Part shown: piece after piece, positions 18,111 through 28,500 of the stretch
Numbering within the stretch: the first letter of the stretch is position 1
Layout: every line of letters starts with the position of its first letter
Source: UBA9300 sp032260385
Lineage (GTDB): Bacteria; Bacteroidota; Bacteroidia; Bacteroidales; VadinHA17
Length of the DNA stretch: 61,587 nt
Direction: 5' to 3'
Assembly: GCA_032260385.1 (NCBI GenBank)
Contig: JAVVEL010000017.1
Location: forward strand, 1 to 61,587
The notes under the pieces: model-generated
Databases searched by the model: none
Seen by the model: the letters and a program-made list of their open reading frames with translations, nothing else
What the model was told of the DNA's origin: nothing
Made by a program: the position numbers and the translations under genes

Positions 18111-18608
18111 ATGAGTGAAGCCATCCTGAAAGCCCTGATGCAACTGTTCGCCCTGATAATTAAGCAGGATGGAGGGATGCTTTCAAGCGAAAGGGAATAT
18201 GTGGTTAATTTCCTGGAGAAACAGCTGAACCATGATTCAGTGGCTGAATACCTCGAACTTTTTAACAGGGATGCAGGTCCCCTGACGGATAATGTAGCCG
18301 ACGCCGGGAATAAACCCCCGTCTGTAAAAGACTCGGTAAAGATATTCAGTATATGCAGGCATATAAACCGTACTCTTAACCAATCCCAAAAAGTAGTAGT
18401 ACTGTTACGGCTTTATGAGATGGTTAATGCAGACAAAAGGTTTACTTACCAGCGCATGAATATTATAAATACCGTGGCCGAGGTATTCAAAATATCACAG
18501 GACGAGTTTAAGAGTATTGAATTGTTTATCAAACATGACAGCGAGGATAATCCCGGTGATAATGCAATACTGGACTCAAACACAAGACCGGCTGCCCTGA
18601 GTGCGTAA
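18111..18608 (+). pseudogene. N-terminal (TerB-like) part of a split ABC-2 transporter gene
   Basis: The ATG at 18111 opens a 165-aa frame starting MSEAILKALMQLFALIIKQDGG, a helical TerB-like domain that in Bacteroidota homologues, as I remember them, is fused to an ABC-2 transporter of about 1000 aa. Here the frame ends at 18608 and the transporter part starts 35 bases later in another frame. That downstream frame is open upstream of its ATG back to about 18551, overlapping the end of this one, so one frame shift would fuse them. It is either a real or sequencing frameshift, a programmed shift, or two separate genes. There is no homopolymer run at the junction. A longer frame starting at 18042 inside the S9 gene is unlikely. 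Confidence 0.6.
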
Positions 18609-18643
18609 GTGATGACATTGCAGTTAATCCTGCAAGTAACCTG

Positions 18644-21139
18644 ATGATTATCCTCCGGGTAGCAAGTATTGACCTGTACTTTATAAAACATTACTCTGAC
18701 AACCAGCTTTTCCTTAATGGTCTGCCGCTTGATGCCGGTAAAATATACAGTATTGCCAAAGGCAGTTCCCTGAGATATAAACATGGTGTTCCAATATATT
18801 ACAGTGATATTTCTTCCCATTATCTTTCAAAAAGAAAAGCTGACAGGATAAGCCTGGTAGCTGAAAACATTGTATATAAATTTCCGGGCGGGCATACCGG
18901 CATCAATAATATTAAGATTGCCGAAAGAGAAGGCAATCTTATTGGAATAATGGGCGGGAGCGGGGCGGGCAAAACAACCCTCCTTAACCTGCTCAGCGGC
19001 AATCTTAAACCATCCGGCGGAACAATTAAAATAAACGGAACAGACCTTCACAGGAAGCCTGAGGACCTTGATGGAATAATTGGGTATGTGCCACAGGATG
19101 ATATGCTTATGGAAGATCTCACGGTTTTTGAGAACCTTTATTATGCAGCCAGCCTGTGCTTCAGGGACCTGGATAATTCCGAAATCAAGAAGCGTGTTGA
19201 TGATACGCTGACCACTCTGGGGCTGGATGAAAAGAAAGAACTCAAAGTTGGTTCAACACTCAACAAAGTAATCAGCGGGGGGCAGAGAAAGAGGCTTAAC
19301 ATAGCTCTCGAACTTATCCGTGAGCCATCCATTTTGTTTCTGGATGAGCCCACATCAGGATTGTCATCAAGGGATTCGGAGAATGTAATGGACCTGCTGA
19401 GGGAACTTGCCTTTAAGGGTAAGCTTGTATTTTCAGCCGTACATCAGCCATCATCAGAGATTCTCAAAATGTTTGACAGGATGATCATTCTTGACATGGG
19501 CGGTGAGATGGTTTACTATGGAAATCCCATTGAGGCACTTATATATTTTAAAACCCTTGATGCCCAGATCGACAGCCATATAGGTGAATGTCCCACCTGT
19601 GGCAACGCCAATCCTGAGTCTATATTTAATATTATTGAAACAGAAGTAGTTGATGAGTTCGGTCGCTATACAGGCACTAGGAAACGATCACCCTCGGACT
19701 GGGCCCGGGAATACAATGAATTTAAACCCGAAAGGCAATTCAGCGAGGTCAGGGAAAAGCCGCCATCAAATCTTAAAAGGCCGGGCCTCCTGAGGCAGTT
19801 CCTTATCTTTTTACAAAGGGACCTCAGCAGCAAGCTGGCAAACCGACAGTATGTGGCGCTCACCCTCCTTGAAGCACCACTTCTTGCTTTCTTACTAGCA
19901 TACATAATCAGATATATAGCTGATCCACAATCAAATATTTACATATTCAGGGAAAACGAAAACATCCCCGTATATATATTTATGTGCCTGATTGTAGCCC
20001 TTTTCCTGGGTTTGATAACGAGTGCGGAGGAAATTTTCAAAGACAAGAAAATACGCAAGAGGGAACAGTTTCTCAATCTGAGCAAGGGCAGTTACCTCCT
20101 GTCCAAAGTGGTCTTACTGCTTTCGATTTCTGCCATTCAATCCTTCCTGTTTATAATAGTGGCCAATCCCATACTTGGAATAAAAACACTTTATTTTCAT
20201 TACTGGTTTGCCCTGTTTACAACGTCAGTGTTTGCAAATATCCTTGGCCTTAATATCTCAGGAGCCTTCAATTCCGCAATCACCATCTATATCGTAGTCC
20301 CCATGCTTATGATACCAATGATGGTCCTTAGCGGAGCCATGTTTTCCTTTGATAAAATCAACCGCTCAATCGGGAGTGTGGAGAAAGTGCCCTGGATAGC
20401 GGAGATAATGCCAACAAGATGGACATATGAAGCGCTGATGGTTACACAGTTCAAGGATAATAAATATGACAGGCTGGTTTATGACATAAATAAAACAATT
20501 AGCGAGGCAGACTATAATACCATATACCGCCTGCCGGAATTGAAAAAGACTCTTAATTTAACAGTTCTGCAATACAGGCTAGCCGGACTATCAGAGGAAA
20601 GTAAATCAAAATTGCCCCTTCTTAAAAATGAGATCTTATTACTGTCACAGAATGAAAATTTATACGAATTTGATGAAAAAGACAGGCTGAATCACCGCGA
20701 CTTTAATCATCTTGTTGCTGAAAAAGCATCAGAATATATTGATTCGGTAAATTCCATCTTCATCAGGATAAGCAATGCAGCCGATAACAGGAAAGACAGG
20801 TTCATAAATACTTACAGGCAGGAACTCGACAGTTTATATGACAGGTTTCACAACGACCGTCTCGAAGAGATTGTCAGGAAGATATATGAAAAAAATAAGA
20901 TCCTGGAATACAGGGACAGGCTTATTCAGAATTATGACCCAATCTACCGGGATCCGCATGGTGATGATTTCCCTGCATTCAGGGCTCATTTCTTTGCCCC
21001 TGTAAAATTGTTTCTTGGCCTGCGTCTCGATACTTATACCTTTAATATGATAGCCGTCTGGTTTATGTCACTGATATTTTATATTTTATTGTACTTCAAT
21101 ATTTTTGAGAGAATAATAAGTTCCGGGTCAAAAAAATAA
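18644..21139 (+). CDS. ABC-2 transporter, ATP-binding and permease domains fused
   Basis: An 831-aa half-transporter of the ABCG/white-like layout: nucleotide-binding domain first, membrane domain second. An N-terminal forkhead-associated-like region (NGLPLDAGKIYSIAKGSSLR) precedes the NBD with Walker A GGSGAGKT, signature ISGGQRKRLNIALEL and Walker B ILFLDEPTSGL. GECPTCGNANPESIFNIIE follows, a Cys-x-x-Cys linker I associate with this family. The permease has six hydrophobic segments between about residues 400 and 600 plus a last one at the C-terminus, with a long charged helical insertion between. The substrate is unknown. It probably lacks its N-terminal TerB-like domain because of the frame change upstream. 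It is followed by a lipoprotein and a secreted protein on the same strand. Confidence 0.85.
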   Translation: MIILRVASIDLYFIKHYSDNQLFLNGLPLDAGKIYSIAKGSSLRYKHGVPIYYSDISSHYLSKRKADRISLVAENIVYKFPGGHTGINNIKIAEREGNLIGIMGGSGAGKTTLLNLLSGNLKPSGGTIKINGTDLHRKPEDLDGIIGYVPQDDMLMEDLTVFENLYYAASLCFRDLDNSEIKKRVDDTLTTLGLDEKKELKVGSTLNKVISGGQRKRLNIALELIREPSILFLDEPTSGLSSRDSENVMDLLRELAFKGKLVFSAVHQPSSEILKMFDRMIILDMGGEMVYYGNPIEALIYFKTLDAQIDSHIGECPTCGNANPESIFNIIETEVVDEFGRYTGTRKRSPSDWAREYNEFKPERQFSEVREKPPSNLKRPGLLRQFLIFLQRDLSSKLANRQYVALTLLEAPLLAFLLAYIIRYIADPQSNIYIFRENENIPVYIFMCLIVALFLGLITSAEEIFKDKKIRKREQFLNLSKGSYLLSKVVLLLSISAIQSFLFIIVANPILGIKTLYFHYWFALFTTSVFANILGLNISGAFNSAITIYIVVPMLMIPMMVLSGAMFSFDKINRSIGSVEKVPWIAEIMPTRWTYEALMVTQFKDNKYDRLVYDINKTISEADYNTIYRLPELKKTLNLTVLQYRLAGLSEESKSKLPLLKNEILLLSQNENLYEFDEKDRLNHRDFNHLVAEKASEYIDSVNSIFIRISNAADNRKDRFINTYRQELDSLYDRFHNDRLEEIVRKIYEKNKILEYRDRLIQNYDPIYRDPHGDDFPAFRAHFFAPVKLFLGLRLDTYTFNMIAVWFMSLIFYILLYFNIFERIISSGSKK

Positions 21140-21211
21140 TCATTTGATTCAGTATCTTTTATAATATTATTATTTTTTTACTTTTTTAAGATAAAGTCAA
21201 TAATAGCTAAC

Positions 21212-22126
21212 ATGAAAAAAGCTCGCTCAATTCTCCAGATATTCATAATTATGATCCTGGTTTTTTCGTGCAGGAATACCGGAAACAAAGGATCAGAATT
21301 TATTTTTCCCGAAAATGATTCAATCCCGGTTAAGGAAGCTGAAAAGCTAAGCCAGGAAGCCATTGATGATATAGTGCAAAATATAGGTTCTCCGGTCGAA
21401 ATGGCCTCCCTTCTTATTGACCTCGAGGTGCCCTTTATTGCCGAACATCTTGCCTCAATAGAAGAGGCTGAGAATCTGAGCACCAACTACCAGAAAGCTC
21501 TTCGCCTGGGTATCTACGGAGCCGACCTCGGTTACCTCAATATCTATGAAAAAACAGGTAATGCAGTTGAGACCCTGTCTATCATAAATAAGCTTGCAGA
21601 AGGATTGCGGGTGGGACAGTTCTTTGATTTTGAAACCCTGAAAAGTCTGGCAATAAACCGTAGAAATATAGACTCGCTGCTTTTCCTTTCTGTTCATTCA
21701 TATAATGAAATAGACGAGTACCTGCGTGAGAATAATCGTGGTCAATTGTCGGCCCTGATGATAACAGGAGTGTGGCTTGAGGCCCAATACCTCGCCTGTA
21801 AAGTGGTTAAGGATTATCCCCATATTGACCTGAAGAACAGGATTGGCGAACAAAAAATCATTATCAATGACCTGCTTATGCTCTTGCGCCCATATAATGA
21901 TGCCGGTGATGAATACCGGGCACTTTATAATGACATTGAAGCTCTTAAACGTGAATATTCAGATGTCAGTATTACATACACCCCGGGGGAACCTGAAACA
22001 ATTGAGAAAGAGGGCAGGCTTATAGTTATACAGAAGGAAGAAAGTACCGTTGTTTTCAGTGATGAAGTACTGAACAGGATAATAGAGAAAACAGAAGAAA
22101 TCAGAAATAAAATAATATCACTTTAA
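21212..22126 (+). CDS. Predicted lipoprotein, function unknown
   Basis: A 304-aa protein with lipoprotein signal MKKARSILQIFIIMILVFSC (Cys at residue 20). The rest is mostly helical (about residues 45-235), including SIINKLAEGLRVGQFFDFETLK, and ends in a basic helix. I do not recognise a named family. It lies 72 bases after the ABC transporter and eight bases before the next gene, so it likely belongs to the same transcription unit and may be an envelope partner of that transporter. Confidence 0.65.
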   Translation: MKKARSILQIFIIMILVFSCRNTGNKGSEFIFPENDSIPVKEAEKLSQEAIDDIVQNIGSPVEMASLLIDLEVPFIAEHLASIEEAENLSTNYQKALRLGIYGADLGYLNIYEKTGNAVETLSIINKLAEGLRVGQFFDFETLKSLAINRRNIDSLLFLSVHSYNEIDEYLRENNRGQLSALMITGVWLEAQYLACKVVKDYPHIDLKNRIGEQKIIINDLLMLLRPYNDAGDEYRALYNDIEALKREYSDVSITYTPGEPETIEKEGRLIVIQKEESTVVFSDEVLNRIIEKTEEIRNKIISL

Positions 22127-22134
22127 ACCCTGAT

Positions 22135-22569
22135 ATGAAAAGGACTATACTCGTATACATAAGCTTCTTGTTTGCTGCCTTAAGCCTGAATGCCCAGGAC
22201 CAGCAGGATCTGGTGGGTGATTGCGCCCTTGGCATTGGCGGTAATACCACCTACCTGAAAGATTTTGTAATAAAGCTTCCCGAAGCCTCCGGACAGAGTG
22301 ACATACCTGTTTATAAGGCGAATATTTATCTTATGAAGAAGCAAAAATACCTGTTTACCCAATGCAACGCTGACGACTCAGAAGGACAACTCATTATTGA
22401 GTTATATGATGAAAATAATATGATTATCAGCTCATTGAATCAGAAAAACGCTAAAGTCTACCCTTCCCTTGAGTTTGCCTGCAATAAAACAGGGCTTTAC
22501 ACTATCTGGTATAAATTCAAAGACGGGAAAAAAGGCATGGGTGTTGGTATTGTATCTCTCCTTAAATGA
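22135..22569 (+). CDS. Small secreted protein, function unknown
   Basis: A 144-aa protein with a clear signal peptide, MKRTILVYISFLFAALSLNAQ. The mature part is beta-rich and contains CALGIG, YLFTQCNADDSEG and FACNKTGLYTIWYKF, with three cysteines. It looks like a compact beta-sandwich, possibly a ligand-binding or pre-peptidase-like fold. Downstream of the ABC transporter and lipoprotein genes, it ends that unit. Its last eight bases overlap the convergent membrane-protein gene. Confidence 0.6.
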   Translation: MKRTILVYISFLFAALSLNAQDQQDLVGDCALGIGGNTTYLKDFVIKLPEASGQSDIPVYKANIYLMKKQKYLFTQCNADDSEGQLIIELYDENNMIISSLNQKNAKVYPSLEFACNKTGLYTIWYKFKDGKKGMGVGIVSLLK

Positions 22570-23557
22570 CAAATGCCCTGCTCACCTGTAAGAACAATAC
22601 CGAAAGAAAGATTATAGCAAATACATAATTTGCTATTTTTTTATTCCTCATCGTTACAAGGTAATGGGTCAGGATATATACCAGTGGTATAAGTAAAACA
22701 TACATCAGGATGACCGTTGCGGCAGGGGCCAGAAAGTAAATAAGCACCGTGAGCACTACCATCCAGGTAAGCAGTGAAAAGATCTTCCTTGATCGCACTT
22801 TCTTGGTATTAAAAATACTCCACATATGAAATAAGGCCACCAGGAAAATCAGAAGGTTGACAGATGATACGATTATGAATGCGGGCGACCATGAAGCTTC
22901 AGGCACATCTCTGAACAAGCTTTCAACTATTAAATTGTTCAGCCAGGCTATGTCACGACCGGCAAGATAATAAAAGGCGTAAAGTATAATAATTGGTGTA
23001 AGCAGGCCAAAAAATGAGATTAATAATTCCCTGATATGAAATGATCTGAAAAGACTCATTCCTATAATTATCAGTACATAAAACCAGATAATGTTTGTAT
23101 AAAAAAGGACAGCAATGCCTATTATCATTGATGCATCAAAAAGACTATATGCAATACCAGGTTTCCTGTAAGAGACTATGAGCCTGTCAATGGAAAAAAG
23201 AAGTAGCAATGAGGCCGGAAGAACAGGATTAAGCACCTGGTTGCCTGTCATATAACCGGTCAGGATCACATAAAGGGAAGCAGGAAGGAAAGTCCTTTCA
23301 TTTATAAAAAATAAACGTGTATTGAAATTTACCAGGTATATGGCAATAGCAACTATAAGAAGCATGGAAAAAATAATGCCGGCATACACCCTCCCCTCAA
23401 GGAGGTTCAATACCAGGGAGTACAGAGGTGCGGGGTAATCATTGTAAACAGAAGATTCCACCGGGTTCAGCAGGGGCTGCAGCCATACCAGCAACAGGCT
23501 TATAATTATAAGCAATATTGTAGCCGGACCCGTTCCCCTGTAGATTTTCAGAAGCAT
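22562..23557 (-). CDS. Polytopic membrane protein (DUF6427-like)
   Basis: A 331-aa inner-membrane protein with about ten hydrophobic segments and short loops. Its pattern (N-terminal RGTGPATILLIIISL, NPVLPASLLLLFSIDRL, LFDASMIIGIAVLFY, IIGMSLFRSFHIRELL) matches the DUF6427 proteins of Bacteroidota as I remember them, which have no assigned reaction. It starts two bases after the purD stop and is therefore probably its operon partner, though no link to purine synthesis is evident. Confidence 0.68.
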   Translation of the reverse strand: MLLKIYRGTGPATILLIIISLLLVWLQPLLNPVESSVYNDYPAPLYSLVLNLLEGRVYAGIIFSMLLIVAIAIYLVNFNTRLFFINERTFLPASLYVILTGYMTGNQVLNPVLPASLLLLFSIDRLIVSYRKPGIAYSLFDASMIIGIAVLFYTNIIWFYVLIIIGMSLFRSFHIRELLISFFGLLTPIIILYAFYYLAGRDIAWLNNLIVESLFRDVPEASWSPAFIIVSSVNLLIFLVALFHMWSIFNTKKVRSRKIFSLLTWMVVLTVLIYFLAPAATVILMYVLLIPLVYILTHYLVTMRNKKIANYVFAIIFLSVLFLQVSRAFVI

Positions 23558-23559
23558 AA

Positions 23560-24843
23560 TTAAACTAAGTCAAATCCAATATCTTTCCTGAAATATTTAC
23601 CCGTGAAGTCAATTATTTCTGCATTGCCATATGATTTCCGCAGGGCCTCATCCATATCGGCTCCGAAAGAACTTATTGCAAGAACCCTTCCCCCCGAACT
23701 CATTACCCTGCTTCCTTCCTTCCTGGTGCCGGCATGGAATATAATACTACCGGATGTCATTCCCAGATTTAATATTTCTTTGCCCTTCTCATAGGAACCG
23801 GGGTAGCCTCCCGATACAAGCATGACAGTTGTAACTGTATCCTCTGATATTTCCATCTTCCTGTCCCTGAGATTAGCTTCGGTAACTCCGAGTAATAAAT
23901 CAAGCAGGTCACTTTTTATCCTGGGAATTATTACCTCGGCTTCCGGATCGCCCATGCGCACATTATATTCGATAACATAGGGATCTCCATTCACATTCAT
24001 AAGACCGAAGAAGATAAAGCCCTTATATGTAATACTTTCATTCTTCAGTCCTGATAATGTTGGCTTGATTATCCTTTCTTCAACTTTCTTCATAAAAGTA
24101 TCACCTGCAAATGGCACCGGGGAAACTGCTCCCATGCCACCGGTATTCAGACCTGTGTCTTTTTCACCTATCCTCTTATAGTCCTTTGCCTCGGGAAGGA
24201 TCTTATAGTCCTCTCCATCGCTTATTATAAAGGCTGAAAGTTCAATTCCCTCCAGGAATTCTTCAATAACAACAGTATTTCCGGCTTTACCGAATTTACC
24301 TGAAAACATTTTGTCCAGTTCCTCCACTGCCTCATTATAATCACTGATTATCAGTACTCCCTTCCCTGCGGCGAGCCCATCAGCTTTAAGCACATAGGGT
24401 TTTTTCATTCCCCTGAGGAATTCACAGGCCTCAGTGTAATTTTCCCTTGTAAAACTTCTGTATGCTGCGCTGGGAATACCATATTTTTTCATAAATGCTT
24501 TGGCAAAATCCTTACTTCCTTCCAGCAAGGCTCCGGCCTTTATGGGACCTACCACTCCTATGTGGCTGTATTTCTCACTGGCGAGGAAAAAATCATGAAT
24601 GCCTTCTACCAGTGGTGCTTCCGGACCAACAATCACCATTTCAATATTATTTTCACATGCAAATTCAGCCACCTGCCCAAAATCACCGGGATCAAGGTTC
24701 ACATTTTCACCCTCCAGTGCCGTGCCTGCATTCCCCGGGGCAATATATAACTTATTAATCCTGCTGCTTTTTGCGATTTTCCAGGCAAGGGCATGCTCCC
24801 TTCCACCCGATCCGAGAATAAGAACATTCATATTATCCTTCAT
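23560..24843 (-). CDS. purD: Phosphoribosylamine-glycine ligase
   Basis: GARS ligates glycine to phosphoribosylamine, the second step of purine synthesis, in the cytoplasm. The 427-aa ATP-grasp protein has VLILGSGGREHALAWK at the N-terminus, VVGPEAPLVEG, KPYVLKADGLAAGKGV and NTGGMGAVSPVPF, and the metal-binding EYNVRMGDPE. An internal ATG four codons in (24831) is an equally good start. It sits between a polysaccharide deacetylase gene and a membrane-protein gene. Confidence 0.95.
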   Translation of the reverse strand: MKDNMNVLILGSGGREHALAWKIAKSSRINKLYIAPGNAGTALEGENVNLDPGDFGQVAEFACENNIEMVIVGPEAPLVEGIHDFFLASEKYSHIGVVGPIKAGALLEGSKDFAKAFMKKYGIPSAAYRSFTRENYTEACEFLRGMKKPYVLKADGLAAGKGVLIISDYNEAVEELDKMFSGKFGKAGNTVVIEEFLEGIELSAFIISDGEDYKILPEAKDYKRIGEKDTGLNTGGMGAVSPVPFAGDTFMKKVEERIIKPTLSGLKNESITYKGFIFFGLMNVNGDPYVIEYNVRMGDPEAEVIIPRIKSDLLDLLLGVTEANLRDRKMEISEDTVTTVMLVSGGYPGSYEKGKEILNLGMTSGSIIFHAGTRKEGSRVMSSGGRVLAISSFGADMDEALRKSYGNAEIIDFTGKYFRKDIGFDLV

Positions 24844-24898
24844 AGCTTAAATTTATCAAAAATAGCATATCCATGCTTTAAAAAAAAATGCATCTGGC

Positions 24899-25522
24899 TT
24901 AAGCATCGCTTGTTATATCCCCGAAATCATAGCCCCTCGATCTGCACAGGACAATCAATTTCTTGAGAACCTCCGGGGTAGTTTTATTACCCTTGTCATG
25001 TAGAACGATAACTGAACCGGGCCTGATTAGCCGGCTTGTTTTACTCATGATATAATCGACCCCTAATCCGGTATTATAATCATGTAGCAGCAGGTCCCAG
25101 AAAACAATTTTCATGGATTTTTTAAGCCTGATATATTGAGGGATGGAGAGATGGCCATAAGGAGGCCTGTAAAAAACTGAACCGCTCAGTTCTGAGCCCT
25201 TTATGCAATTTGAGATATAAGAACTTTGATTGCTTTTCCATCCATCCAGATGGAGGTAGCCGTGATTTGCCACGGAATAAGCATTATCACTTATCATCAG
25301 GGCCTGTTCAGGATATTTCAGGATATTTGAGCCATTACAGAAAAATACGGCTGTCCCGACCCCATTCTCTTTAAGGATTTCAATTATTGTTTCCGTACTC
25401 CCCGGAGTGGGACCGTCATCAAAGGTAAGATAAACCTTTCCCCTGTTGCCGGGCATCCTGAAGATAGCCTCCCTGTACAGCAGCCGGGCAGGTCCGGGGA
25501 ACCTGAAAAACCCGGTCATCAC
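24899..25522 (-). CDS. Polysaccharide deacetylase (NodB homology, CE4) family protein
   Basis: A 207-aa de-N-acetylase-type protein. The NodB motifs are present: TFDDGP (base Asp and metal Asp), NHGYLHLD (metal-binding His-x3-His), RPPYGH, WDLLLHDYN and VIVLHD (catalytic His). It lacks a clear cleavable signal. The start overlaps the upstream DUF2723 gene stop by four bases (ATGA), so the two are translationally coupled and may act on the same envelope glycan. The substrate is unknown. Confidence 0.85.
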   Translation of the reverse strand: MMTGFFRFPGPARLLYREAIFRMPGNRGKVYLTFDDGPTPGSTETIIEILKENGVGTAVFFCNGSNILKYPEQALMISDNAYSVANHGYLHLDGWKSNQSSYISNCIKGSELSGSVFYRPPYGHLSIPQYIRLKKSMKIVFWDLLLHDYNTGLGVDYIMSKTSRLIRPGSVIVLHDKGNKTTPEVLKKLIVLCRSRGYDFGDITSDA

Positions 25523-28500
25523 GAAGGCCGCATAAAAAGTTCATTATAGAAACGGTCAAGGTCCTGTTCTATCAGGTCCATAAGTCCTTCAATGCCCATT
25601 GAAGCTGACATGTTATACAGGCTAATCAATGATTGTATATTCAGTCCTATCACATAATCGAGGTCATACCGTCTTGCCTCATTCAGACGGCTTACCATCT
25701 CAAGGTATTCTTTGGCATTGTTTATCATTTCGGTGGCTATGGACATTGCCTCATCTTTCTCGCCTGCGGCATAAAATCCTTTTACCAGGTCATAGGAATA
25801 GTAATTATGGTTTATTTTGGAGGCCGGGATTACCTCGAGGCATTTATATAATACTTCCGTGGCCTTCAGTGTATCGCCTTCCTCAATAAGGGCGCCTGCA
25901 AGCAGTCCGAACATCCTTCTGAAATTGCTGAACATCCGCCTGTTATTTTCATCAAGGTAAACATCGGGATCTGAGGCATTACCCCATTTGAACCTGTTCA
26001 TCACGTTATTGTACATTTGCCTGGTATCAATATATCCTATATCCTGTGTGCTTGTACCTGTCGAATCCAGAGGTGCTATCCGGTAAGCCAGTCCTTCAAG
26101 CTGGAAATATTCGTCCAGCCCCATATAGTTGGAAGGAGGCACTGTACTTGCGAAATAGAAAGGCCGATCCCATTCATTAGTACCTGTCATATCCATTACG
26201 GCCAGGTTATTTTTATACATCTCCCTGTCCCCGTAATTCCAGATCACATAATTAAGCAGGCGATCAACCTGGTACTCCTTCACCGTTTCATTGGATGTCA
26301 CCTTTAAGGAGTCAACAGGTATCAGGAACTCACTGGATGGAATATAGTTATAGTAATCTCCCCTCCCGGTGAAGTCAATCTTGCTTTGTCTTTCATCCGA
26401 ACCTGCAAATTTTAGAAGCTCAATAATATCGTAAGGCCTGTTTATCCTGTCTGTTACGGGAAGTTGCTCCCTTTCGCCGGGCCGGTATTTTTCCGGGCCA
26501 AGGGTAAACTGCACGGCTTCTGACTCATAGGCTTTCTGACGCATCATATCTATATACCAGCCGGCAGACAGATAACTCAGGTTGGCAACCCTCACATCGG
26601 TCCTGATACCTTCCACGTCCTGGGCATACCACACAGGGAAGGAATCATTGTCTCCATAGGTAAAAATCACAGCATTCTCATCACAGCTGTTCAGGTAATT
26701 ACTGCCTATATCTCTTGCAGTATACCTGCCTGAGCGATCATGGTCATCCCAGTTCTGGACTGCCAGCAAGACCGGTACAGCCAGGAGGGAGACAAAAAAG
26801 GCCAGGGGAACCACGATCTTTGGAGAAAGAACTTTCTTTAAGTTGTCAACAATAAAGCACAGGCCAAGACCTACCCATATGGAGAAGGCATAGAATGAGC
26901 CGGCATAGGCATAATCCCTTTCGCGGGGCTGGAGAGGATCCTGATTCAGATAAACCACTATCGCTATTCCGGTCATTATGAAAAGAACCGATATAACCCA
27001 GAAGCCCCTGCGGTCTCTGGTATATTGCCAGGCCATACCTAATATCCCAAGGATAAGGGGCAGGAAATAATAGGTATTCTTTGCAGGGTTGTTTTTCAAC
27101 TCTCCGGGCAACAGGTCCTGGTCGCCCAGCCTTGAATTGTCTATAGCCTTTATCCCACTGAGCCAGTTCCCGTGTAATACATTCCCGTTTCCCTGGATGT
27201 CGTTTTGCCTGCCAACAAAATTCCACATAAAATACCTGCCATACATATAGCCCAGCTGGTAACTGAAGAAAAACCTCAGATTCTCACCGAAGGTTGGGAC
27301 GATGAATTCCCGGGTCCCGCCCGAGGTATTGAGACTTACCTTTTTCCCCCTGACCTGTCCCCAGTATTCATATTCAGACCGGTGCCTTTCTTCAGGGCTG
27401 TACATCCTTGGGAAAAGTGTCATAAAGCGGTCATCAAAAACATATTCATTTTTAGTATAGGGCACATACCTTCCATTCTCCATATTATAGCCACCCCTTT
27501 TCTTTTTGATGTCAATTACCGGTGCGGTATAATAGTTACCCTTGACAAGGGGTGTGTTGCCATACTGTTCCCGGTTAATGTAATATATCATTGAGAACAC
27601 ATCTGAAGGGTTATTCTGATTCATTGGAGGTCGCGCACTGGCCCTTATTGGAATTAGCGCATAGGAAGAATAACCAATTAGAATTACCGTGATAAAAGTA
27701 AGAACATAATTAAGTAAAACCTTTTTGTGTTTTACTGAAAAGTTGATGCTCCAGGCCAGGAGAGCGATCAGGAGTATTAAATAAAAATACATCCCTGAAT
27801 GAAAAGGAAGACCAATGCCGTTAACCAGCAGAAGCTCAAACCATCCTGCTATTTTAACCGTATAGGGAAGCAGTATGAACACAATCAGGACAAGGATGGC
27901 AAAGGCAGCCAGCAAAGCCTTAATAATCCCGCGGGTGCTTACCCTGCAGGTGTTGAAATAATATACAAGGACAATGGCCGGCAATGCAAGGAGATTGAGG
28001 AGGTGAACACCTATGGACAGGCCCATCAGGTAAGCTATCAAAACCAGCCACCTGCCTTTCAGGCTTTCTTCTTTCTCATCTTCCCATTTTAAAATAGCCC
28101 AGAAAACCATTGCAGTAAACAATGACGAGGTTGCATATACCTCCCCTTCCACTGCCGAAAACCAGAAAGTGTCAGAAAATGCACAGGTCAGTGCACCTAT
28201 TATTCCGCTTGCTATTACAGTAGCCACATAGGCAAAGGACATATTATCCCTGTTCATGCTCACCTTCCTGACAAGGTGGGTGATTGTCCAGAAAAGGAAC
28301 ATTATCGTAAAGGCACTCGCCAGCGCTGACATAAAGTTAATAGTCAATGCAACCTTTGACACGTCCCCGAAGCTGAACAGGGAAAAGAATCTGCCCACCA
28401 GCAGAAAGAAAGGAGCCCCGGGAGGGTGGCCAACCTGCAGTTTCCAGGCTGAAAGTATAAATTCACCGCAGTCCCAAAAGCTTACTGTTGGTTCAAGGGT

